Positions 39,145-44,328 of a stretch of DNA of 44,328 bases are shown in pieces. Numbering within the stretch: position 1 is the first letter of the stretch; each line of letters starts with the position of its first letter. The position numbers were made by a program, and so were the translations under genes. This DNA is from a virus, in the IMG/VR virus record IMGVR_UViG_3300031576_000108, positions 1 to 44,328 of that record; one strand, written 5' to 3'. Below the pieces are notes generated by a model. The model searched no databases. It saw only the letters and a list, made by a program, of their open reading frames with translations, and had not been told where the DNA came from.

Positions 39145-39402
39145 TCACTCCTCTGTAGTAGGCACACTCCGTGTGCCGTGGATGGCACGCGGACAAGACA
39201 GAATCGCCTGGTCTGCGTCACATGCACCACATCGACCGGTTGCCAGGTTGATCGCCCCAGAGTCTTTGCAGACCGAGCATTCGCCATCGACCAGGTCGTC
39301 CAGCGAACGGATTCGCGGACGTGGAAAGCCAGTTGCATCCATCTTGCGAACGATGGCCTTGATGTCGTCTGGCAGGGTTGGATCGTCCAGCACGTCGCTC
39401 AT
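39145..39402 (-). CDS. small zinc-ribbon protein with repeat-derived tail (85 aa)
   Basis: 85 residues from ATG 39402 (AAAGGTGGGAGAAAA upstream), MSDVLDDPTLPDDIKAIV. C-S-V-C ... C-G-A-C (residues about 42-61) form a zinc ribbon. The last ten residues, GTRSVPTTEE, are the translation of a family A repeat, so the repeat has extended or replaced the C-terminus. Function unknown; in one cluster with csrA and the ParB-like gene. Confidence 0.6.
   Translation of the reverse strand: MSDVLDDPTLPDDIKAIVRKMDATGFPRPRIRSLDDLVDGECSVCKDSGAINLATGRCGACDADQAILSCPRAIHGTRSVPTTEE
39155..39179 (+). repeat. family A repeat inside a coding end
   Basis: GTAGTAGGCACACTCCGTGT lies within the 3' end of the zinc-ribbon gene and encodes its last residues. 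Confidence 0.9.
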
Positions 39403-39429
39403 TTTTCTCCCACCTTTCAAGGAATCGCC

Positions 39430-39559
39430 CCGGACCGCGGGTGATGAGCCCGCGGCCCGGAACACCCTCTATCGGCCCGGCGGCCACAAGCCGCCGGAAC
39501 CTTCGAGAACGACACGCGAGAGTCCGATGGTCCACCATCGGATTGAGAGTCCGATGGTC
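39430..39559. repeat. two further palindromes
   Basis: CCGGACCGCGGG/CCCGCGGCCCGG (39432-39460, one mismatch) and the perfect 20-bp TCCGATGGTCCACCATCGGA (39523-39542) with a third half-site TCCGATGGTC at 39550-39559. They fill the gap between the zinc-ribbon and ParB-like genes and could be operator or partition-like sites. Confidence 0.6.
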
Positions 39560-39579
39560 GAGCCAAGATTTTTAAGAAA

Positions 39580-40392
39580 CTACTTTTGGGCTCCGATGAC
39601 ACCAAGGTCTGTCCAGTTGCCGCGTCGTACCTGTTTAACATCCTGCCCTTTGATTGCCGCGATGGCACAGAAGACTGTTCCCTCGTAAATCTTGCCCCGA
39701 AGGGTAATGCCCGTTCCTCCAAGCAGAAGCCAATCACGCAACATCCGCCCAGGTTGCATCAGTCCGTCCGGAGTCAGCAGTGAATCGGTAAATTCTTCAG
39801 CGAGCTTTGGCTGACGCATATGAAACTCACAGAGAGCAGCTGCGACAGCTACAACCGTAATGGCCCTGAGATGCCGCCCAAGAAAGTTGGCTGCGAAACG
39901 AAAGGACTGCTCGTTGCCTAAGAAGAGTTGATGGGCTTCTTTCGGGGTTGGCTTTATACGTTCACCGGCTTTGTGCTGCATCTGAAACAGGCCATTGATA
40001 ACGTGCACCAAAAGTTTGTTGACCTGTTGGGACTTGTCCAGCTGAACCCGATCCTCCAGTGCTCTCGCAAGACCGGTGTCGATATATTCCCGCAGCGATT
40101 CGTCGGCACCACCAACAATTCGCGATGCAAACGGAATCGCAGCTTTCACACCAGCATGGAGCCGATGCTGACCGTCCATAATCCACCGAGCCGAGGCAAA
40201 GATAATCGGATCAGGGTGATCTTGCCTCCACTCCCCAGATAGCATTTGCGCGGCCAGATAGTTCACCCAACTGGGTCTGAGTCTCCTGTTGTTTGTGTTG
40301 AAAGTGGCTAGCCATTTTTCTGCTGTAGGTGGATGAATCAGAAATCGATCATCCAGCTCCTTTGACGGGTCCAGTTTTTCCGCATTTTTCAT
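39580..40392 (-). CDS. ParB/DGQHR-type protein
   Basis: 270 residues, GGGGGTGTACAA upstream of ATG 40392. DPIIFASARWIMDGQHRLHA (residues about 61-80) contains the DGQHR motif of ParB-like nuclease/CTPase-fold proteins and is followed by a helical domain (SQQVNKLLVHVINGLFQMQ). Family members in phages and plasmids range from partition factors to DNA-modification or DGQHR-system proteins. No HTH is evident. Palindromes directly downstream (39523-39559) could be its sites, which is speculative. Confidence 0.65.
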   Translation of the reverse strand: MKNAEKLDPSKELDDRFLIHPPTAEKWLATFNTNNRRLRPSWVNYLAAQMLSGEWRQDHPDPIIFASARWIMDGQHRLHAGVKAAIPFASRIVGGADESLREYIDTGLARALEDRVQLDKSQQVNKLLVHVINGLFQMQHKAGERIKPTPKEAHQLFLGNEQSFRFAANFLGRHLRAITVVAVAAALCEFHMRQPKLAEEFTDSLLTPDGLMQPGRMLRDWLLLGGTGITLRGKIYEGTVFCAIAAIKGQDVKQVRRGNWTDLGVIGAQK

Positions 40393-40586
40393 TTGTACAC
40401 CCCCGGATCAAAACAAATGGTGGGCACGACGCTCGGCATGCGCTCCGCTGCGTCGGCCCACCACTCTTCGCAGGACGGCCGTCCGGCGACTCCAAGTCAC
40501 CGGGCGACCACATACCTCCAAAACAAACCGGGCCGCGGCCTGTGTGCGGTACACCGCGACCCGGTCCGGACGGACAGATCGCCCGG
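40393..40586. other. gap between integrase and ParB-like gene
   Basis: About 190 GC-rich bases with several small inverted repeats (GGTGGGC/GCCCACC; CCGGGCG/CGCCCGG). These may terminate the integrase transcript or bind integrase; no gene seen. Confidence 0.4.
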
Positions 40587-41711
40587 TTAAAACAGCCGCA
40601 TCTGCACCCGCGGCAGTTGCTCCATACCGGCCAGGAAGGCCTGAGGCGTGGGGAACCGGGCTGCGCCTTCGACCAGGTCCTGGATCACGATCGTGTAGAA
40701 GCGAGCATTGACGCCTCGCTTCGCGTGCCCAAGCACCCATTCGCCCAGACCCGGCGTCAGCCGGCTCCAGGCGTTGTTGGCCGTCGTTCGCAGATGACGC
40801 GGCAGGAACGAGCGATAGGCTTGCGATCGAGCTACCGCTATCGCCTGGGCCTCGCCCTGGATTAGCTTCCAGATGCCATCGTAGAACGTCTTGGAGCTGA
40901 CCGGACAGGGGAAAACTGCCACGCGGTCCTGTTGGATCGCCTGCAGGTGGGCACGCACGCATTCGGTGAGTGGCACGATAACGGCTTCGCCACTGGTCCG
41001 CTGCGTCTTGGTGGGCACGTAGCTCAGCCATCCGTGCGGATTCGAGGCCTCGACCTGAGGATCGGGACACTCCACCGCGAACGACACGTTCTTCCAGCCG
41101 ATACCCGCAAAGCCGCGCTTGGTCGCAAACAGGTCCTGCGTACGAAAGCCGTAGGTGTGCCAGAGCACCAGTGCCGCGCGCCACATCGTCGGAGCTGCAA
41201 CATCTGTCCTCGGCCAGTTCGCGAGCCGGCAAGCTTCGTAACAGGCCCCCAGGTCCTGATCGCTCACTATTCGGCGATAGGAATGCTTGAGAGCCCCGTG
41301 CACGGGCTGGCAATAGGGCACCTGGCCGATCACGCCATTCCCCGCGGGGTTGCCCGTCTCGCGCGGACCTATGCGTCGCAAGATGGCCCGCAAGAATCGC
41401 CACTGCTTGGCCAGCGTCGGGGCCGACATGCCGCCCCGCACCATCGTCTCCCGCCAGACCCGAACCGTCTGGTCGGCGATGTCCACTACCACGGGATTTG
41501 TAGTCCCGTCGTACCAGTGCCTCAGCGCTGTGCGGTATCCCGAGATCGTCGCCGGAGCACGGTCTAAGACCAAGTCCGGTAACAGATAACGCTCGAAGCA
41601 TTCCTTGAGCGTCAGCCGCGAACCATCCACTTGGGCAGCATTCGGGGTTTTGGAGAAGTGACCGTCCGTGTCGTCGTCTCCGGTGAACAACCGGAGATGA
41701 TCCGACGACAT
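40587..41711 (-). CDS. int: tyrosine integrase
   Basis: 374 residues from ATG 41711 (GGGAGG upstream). An N-terminal SAM-like core-binding domain (about 33-115) is followed by the catalytic domain: Arg190 in YGFRTQDLF, Lys235 in PTKTQRT, PRHLRTT with Arg308 (the usual box II histidine position is Arg305, an accepted variant), His329 in LGH, and nucleophile Tyr339 in ARFYTIV. It would integrate the phage at a host tRNA-Asp gene, matching the half tRNA at 42984-43025. An antisense frame of 482 codons over this gene is a shadow. Confidence 0.9.
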   Translation of the reverse strand: MSSDHLRLFTGDDDTDGHFSKTPNAAQVDGSRLTLKECFERYLLPDLVLDRAPATISGYRTALRHWYDGTTNPVVVDIADQTVRVWRETMVRGGMSAPTLAKQWRFLRAILRRIGPRETGNPAGNGVIGQVPYCQPVHGALKHSYRRIVSDQDLGACYEACRLANWPRTDVAAPTMWRAALVLWHTYGFRTQDLFATKRGFAGIGWKNVSFAVECPDPQVEASNPHGWLSYVPTKTQRTSGEAVIVPLTECVRAHLQAIQQDRVAVFPCPVSSKTFYDGIWKLIQGEAQAIAVARSQAYRSFLPRHLRTTANNAWSRLTPGLGEWVLGHAKRGVNARFYTIVIQDLVEGAARFPTPQAFLAGMEQLPRVQMRLF

Positions 41712-41877
41712 CGCCTGAGGCCTCCCGTCGAAAAAATGTAGGCCCCACCGGCCCGGTGACGAGTTCCTTTTCCGGGGGCACTGGACAACCAGGACCGGCG
41801 GGACAAAAAGTTCCGCATTTGAACTCTACTACGAAATTTCGCTCGCTGCCCTCCATGAGGCCCTCCGTGGTCGAAAT

Positions 41878-42138
41878 TCACACAGAGCTGGATTGCCGCT
41901 TTTTCTCACGCAGCCTCTGCACAACGTGACGGATCGCCTGCATACGGGCATGGCAGTAACGCTGCCTGAACGGAAACAGCGGATAGTCTCGAATGGTGAC
42001 CGCGGTCATCAGCGCGTCATATGACCGGCTGACTTTTCTTTCGAGCTCCGCCGGCAGGAGCGCCGAGTGCTTTCGGCACATCATCTTCAAAGTGGTAACT
42101 TCACAAGACGGGATGGCACAGCTTCGGTTGACAGGCAT
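41878..42138 (-). CDS. small basic protein near integrase, possible excisionase/regulator (86 aa)
   Basis: 86 residues from ATG 42138 (GGAGG seven bases upstream), MPVNRSCAIPSCEVTTLK. Two Cys close together plus MMCRKH suggest a metal site; the rest is basic and helical (LPAELERKVSRSYDALMT, MQAIRHVVQRLREKKRQ). Position upstream of the integrase in the same direction fits an excisionase or directionality factor, but no winged-helix signature is visible. Confidence 0.55.
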   Translation of the reverse strand: MPVNRSCAIPSCEVTTLKMMCRKHSALLPAELERKVSRSYDALMTAVTIRDYPLFPFRQRYCHARMQAIRHVVQRLREKKRQSSSV

Positions 42139-42366
42139 TTTTGGCCTCCCTGCGCGCAGCATGAGCCGCGATGACAAAAGGCAGCTCGGCCAGGGGAACC
42201 CAAACGCGGTGGGCTGACTGGATCGAGCAAGTTTTCTGAACAGAGGCCATATATGCACCCATCGTTCGCGATTGTCAACCAATTTCTTCTCGATTTTTTT
42301 CAACCGCCATGCTCATAGTGTGTTTTTTAGCAAGTGCTACAACTTTTTTGATTGGAGGAAACCCCC
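42139..42366. promoter_or_regulatory. divergent promoter region
   Basis: AT-rich region between the minus gene at 42138 and the plus gene at 42367, with TTGTCA at about 42276 and several T-runs. Divergent promoters are likely, but individual boxes cannot be fixed. Confidence 0.3.
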
Positions 42367-42855
42367 ATGATGGATTTGAAACCGTACCAAGATCCGAGAA
42401 TCGAAAAACTCCAACGTGACGTTCGTCTGCTGAAGTGGATCACACTGGGTTGCATCGCGACCGCGTTAGGCACCTTCTGCTTTGCATCGCTCACACCTCG
42501 CAACGGGGATTTTCGCGGGGTGACACTGCGTGCTGGGAGAGTCGTTTTGGAGGATGCAGGCATTCGAGGCGAATGGAAGCCCGAGGGGTTGTGGATCTAT
42601 GATGGTCAAGGGAACGTGCGTTTGCGACTTGCGATCTTTGAGGAAGACCGAGACGGAGGCTTTGCTTCATTCGTACTTTGCAACGCTAAGCAAAAGCAGA
42701 TGGCCGGGATCGCGGCTTTTAACCAAGGCGGATGGTTTCAGCTGCACGACGAGGAGGAGCGAGTTCGAGCGGAAATGCACACAACGGCAGGACCGTACTT
42801 CGGGCTATTCGACAAAGATCACGTCGCGGTTTTTCACGAGCCGCGAATCAAGTAG
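42367..42855 (+). CDS. membrane-anchored beta-rich protein (162 aa)
   Basis: 162 residues from ATG 42367 (GGAGGAAACCCCC upstream). One membrane span (residues about 24-44, KWITLGCIATALGTFCFA) with the rest outside: short beta repeats such as GVTLRAGRVVLEDAGIRG, GLWIYDGQGNVRLRLAIF, GGWFQLHDEEERVRAEM. The orientation is probably N-in. Expressed apart from the other operons, next to attP: a typical place for a lysogenic conversion gene, for example superinfection exclusion at the envelope. That role is inference. Confidence 0.6.
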   Translation: MMDLKPYQDPRIEKLQRDVRLLKWITLGCIATALGTFCFASLTPRNGDFRGVTLRAGRVVLEDAGIRGEWKPEGLWIYDGQGNVRLRLAIFEEDRDGGFASFVLCNAKQKQMAGIAAFNQGGWFQLHDEEERVRAEMHTTAGPYFGLFDKDHVAVFHEPRIK

Positions 42856-42983
42856 CGATGAAAAAAAACAAACGCGGGACTTGTTCGGGCAAACATTGCT
42901 CGGCCGCGTGCGCGGCTTGCTTGATAGGCCCCCCAAAGCCTCGCGACTTCAGGAGTCCCGCATTTGTTATTCTAACTTCTGAG

Positions 42984-43025
<42 letters not shown>

Positions 43026-43098
43026 GCCCACTTCACGCTCGGTAGGATTCGAAGCTGTGACAACTGGCGGGCTCACGGGTTCCAAGCCCGCACGTGGT

Positions 43099-43126
43099 GT
43101 AGGGCGGGCTAGGAACCCCGCCCTAC
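43099..43126. repeat. family C palindromic repeat
   Basis: GTAGGGCGGGCTAGGAACCC then CGCCCTAC; arms GTAGGGCGGG and CCCGCCCTAC. Could also act as a hairpin between attP and the early promoter. Confidence 0.8.
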
Positions 43127-43141
43127 AGAATGACACCCAAA

Positions 43142-43259
43142 AATCCGGGAAAATTCTATGCGGCCCTATTGATTATGCGGCCCCATTGGGTATGATGTGT
43201 AGTAGATACAACAAACCTTCGGTCGGCGAACCAACACGAAAAGGGGGGAAAGGGAACCA
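43142..43259 (+). promoter_or_regulatory. early promoter P3 with operator repeats
   Basis: AAATCCGGGAAAATTCTATG then two TATGCGGCCC-type units, shared with P2 at 2281. TTGATT (43169-43174), a 16-base spacer and TATGAT (43191-43196) make a good sigma-70-like promoter. TAGTAGATACAACAAA, shared with P1, follows at the expected transcript start, then a small hairpin (CTTCGGTCGGCGAA) and a purine-rich leader AAGGGGGGAAAGGG. Confidence 0.6.
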
Positions 43260-43607
43260 ATGTTTACAGCAAAGAAACTAATCGACGCAGTAATGGGCCT
43301 AGCGGCGAACCATCCCGACGCGGTTTACGAAAAGCAGGATCGCGGCGCATCATGGTCCGCTTGTGGTCCCCAATGCTTTTACACGTTAGGTCAGGCGGGG
43401 GGTGGCGTGGGTTGCATCTTTGGCCAGGCGTTGCAGGCGATTAAGCCAGAAATAGATTGGAAAAGGTTTGATGACCCCCCCGTATCTATTCGGGTACTAC
43501 TATCTGATATAGGGTGTGAATGCACGGAAAGTGAGGACCAATGGATGACGCGCTGCCAGAAAAAACAGGATGACGGCGAGACGTGGTCAGCAGCAGTAGA
43601 CAACTGA
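43260..43607 (+). CDS. hypothetical early protein (115 aa)
   Basis: 115 residues, MFTAKKLIDAVMGLAANH, strong purine-rich ribosome site. A Cys/Gly-rich middle (SWSACGPQCFYTLGQAGG, GVGCIFGQAL) and an acidic C-terminal helix with C-E-C (SDIGCECTESEDQW). The cysteines may bind metal but lack a named pattern. First gene behind the best early promoter. Its codon choice is less GC-biased than most of the genome. Confidence 0.65.
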   Translation: MFTAKKLIDAVMGLAANHPDAVYEKQDRGASWSACGPQCFYTLGQAGGGVGCIFGQALQAIKPEIDWKRFDDPPVSIRVLLSDIGCECTESEDQWMTRCQKKQDDGETWSAAVDN

Positions 43608-43717
43608 TCGTAGATCGCTGGTATCGTGAGCTTGACGCGCGAGGCCGCAACGCAAACGAAACTGGTCTACCAAGGTGCTACAAACCACGTCTGTTCCCAT
43701 CGTTTGAACGCCGATGA
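43583..43717 (+). CDS. possible coupled leader ORF (44 aa)
   Basis: A frame from GTG 43583 overlaps the end of the preceding gene and stops with TGA at 43715-43717, overlapping the ATG at 43714 of the HTH gene. The peptide (VVSSRQLIVDRWYRELDA then RGRNANETGLPRCYKPR) looks plausible but the start is poorly supported. It mirrors the leader ORF at 3344. Confidence 0.35.
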   Translation: MVSSSRQLIVDRWYRELDARGRNANETGLPRCYKPRLFPSFERR

Positions 43718-44043
43718 CACTAATGCCATCATCATCACCAGCCCCCGCGGCACACGGAGCGCACTGGCCGCGTGGCAAGCGACGCCACGCGGATGTGGGC
43801 GATTGGTCGCGCGTCCGCCTGCAGGTGCAGTCCATCATCGATCAGCATTGGTTGCCGGGTCTGAGGAGCTACCGGGCAATCGCCTGCGCGCTAGGGATCT
43901 CCGATCGTACGGTCCGGCGCTGGATGTGCGGCGAGGATCGGCCGCCTGGCGAATCTCAAGGATGGTTGCGGGCGTGGGCCAAGGATCAACAGAAAGCGAT
44001 TCGATCCATTGAGGGGGGACGATACCGGCCGAGCCATCAGTGA
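43714..44043 (+). CDS. helix-turn-helix regulator, copy 2
   Basis: 109 residues from ATG 43714, or 106 from 43723. AAHGAHWPRGKRRHADVGDW is identical to copy 1 at 3413; YRAIACALGISDRTVRRWMC is the helix-turn-helix, followed by GEDRPPGESQG. The C-terminus differs (KAIRSIEGGRYRPSHQ instead of the KKPAKKR tail). Two diverged copies at either end of the early block, behind related promoters, suggest a duplicated regulatory module, perhaps a repressor and an opposing Cro-like protein. Confidence 0.7.
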   Translation: MTLMPSSSPAPAAHGAHWPRGKRRHADVGDWSRVRLQVQSIIDQHWLPGLRSYRAIACALGISDRTVRRWMCGEDRPPGESQGWLRAWAKDQQKAIRSIEGGRYRPSHQ

Positions 44044-44071
44044 CGATAGGGAGTAGCGTTGCGCGTGGGGG

Positions 44072-44125
44072 GCGTTGCGCGCAGAGCGCAACGCGCGCAA
44101 CACCCCTTGTTTTCTAGTATTTAGT
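44072..44125 (+). terminator. hairpin after the second HTH gene
   Basis: GCGTTGCGC (44072-44080) pairs perfectly with GCGCAACGC (44086-44094); CCCCTTGTTTTCT follows. Further GCGCAACG and TGCGCAACG units recur to 44151. Probably a terminator; the repeats might also be binding sites. 44095-44192 holds no gene. Confidence 0.55.
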
Positions 44126-44192
44126 TGAGCGCAACGCCTGCGCAACGGAAAGGGTCTTTTTCAGTCTGGCAGATGGCCGCCAGCGTCCAACG

Positions 44193-44328
44193 ATGGACAG
44201 ACTAGTGGTTGCGGCCGGCTACCGTGACCATCGGGCGGGGAACTGTCCCGGATCTGCTCAGCAGTGGCTCGCGTTGTTAAAACTCACGGGTCCTCCCCAG
44301 TCCCAGTGCAGGTTGACCCTCTTTGAGA
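44193..44328 (+). CDS. small protein, 5' part of a gene crossing the circle junction
   Basis: An ATG at 44193 opens a frame that stays open to the last base. If the 11-base overlap of the window ends is merged, it continues at base 12 and stops with TAA at 29-31, giving a 51-residue protein beginning MDRLVVAAGYRDHRAG and ending TLFETQLLFR. No family is recognised. The intact reading frame across the junction is the best evidence that the molecule is circular and that the terminal repeat is an assembly overlap. There is no strong ribosome site upstream (only a weak purine stretch), so the exact start is uncertain. Confidence 0.6.
   Translation, partial: MDRLVVAAGYRDHRAGNCPGSAQQWLALLKLTGPPQSQCRLTLFE

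Noticed and set aside
6826-39179. Repeats as a possible CRISPR array
   Set aside because: Copies are scattered singly at irregular distances and in both orientations, without uniform spacers; no cas genes.
40408-41856. Minus frame of 482 codons over the integrase
   Set aside because: It overlaps the integrase in another frame with no domain and atypical composition; the integrase has its full catalytic set.

Overview
This window reads as the complete, circular genome of a temperate, tailed (siphovirus-like) bacteriophage of a planctomycete. The last 11 bases repeat the first 11 (CCTCTTTGAGA), and joining the ends over that overlap produces a clean small gene that runs across the junction. 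The genome carries one tyrosine integrase and a 42-base 3' half of a tRNA-Asp gene, broken exactly at the anticodon loop, as expected for an attP site. A planctomycete host is inferred from a surface protein that starts with the F/L-E-x-L-E-x-R-x-x-L-S motif typical of planctomycete exported proteins, and from dispersed palindromic repeats (about 26 copies of a GTAGTAGGCACACTCCGTGTGCCGT type and about a dozen of a GAGCCGCCGGGCTTGTCCCGGCGG type) of a kind I associate from memory with planctomycete genomes. The genus cannot be fixed from sequence reading alone.

Layout around the circle. (1) Plus strand, 43260 through the junction to 6803: an early block of many very small genes, two paralogous helix-turn-helix proteins each behind a short translationally coupled ORF, a ribbon-helix-helix protein, a clamp-loader-like N-terminal peptide followed at once by a RarA-like C-terminal domain, then lambda-type terminase small and large subunits. 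(2) Minus strand, 31137 down to 6889: the whole virion operon in lambda-like order: gpW-like connector, portal, S49-type protease with a nested scaffold, decoration protein, Mu gpT-like capsid protein, connectors, tail tube, a tail chaperone with a -1 frameshift signal, tape measure, then a long series of tail-tip/host-contact proteins. It converges on the terminase block at a palindromic terminator. (3) Plus strand, 31372 to 36641: a probable lysis and host-interaction island with two lipoproteins, a one-segment membrane peptide, an HExxH protein, an alpha/beta hydrolase and a G8-like beta-helix surface protein, then three small regulators or unknowns. (4) Minus strand, 42138 to 36600: integrase, a ParB/DGQHR-type protein, CsrA and several zinc-ribbon or unknown proteins, including a 203-bp direct duplication. 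(5) Plus strand 42367-42855: a membrane-anchored unknown, next to the attP-like site.

The most unusual features are the two-piece clamp-loader/RarA-like gene pair without the AAA+ core, the dense colonisation by several repeat families that sit at gene boundaries and in places have become codons (terminase zinc domain, the tandem repeats of the 1179-residue tail protein), the duplicated repressor-like gene with a duplicated promoter, and a lysis island built on unfamiliar enzymes. No CRISPR array, complete rRNA or tRNA gene, reverse transcriptase or recognisable DNA polymerase was seen.
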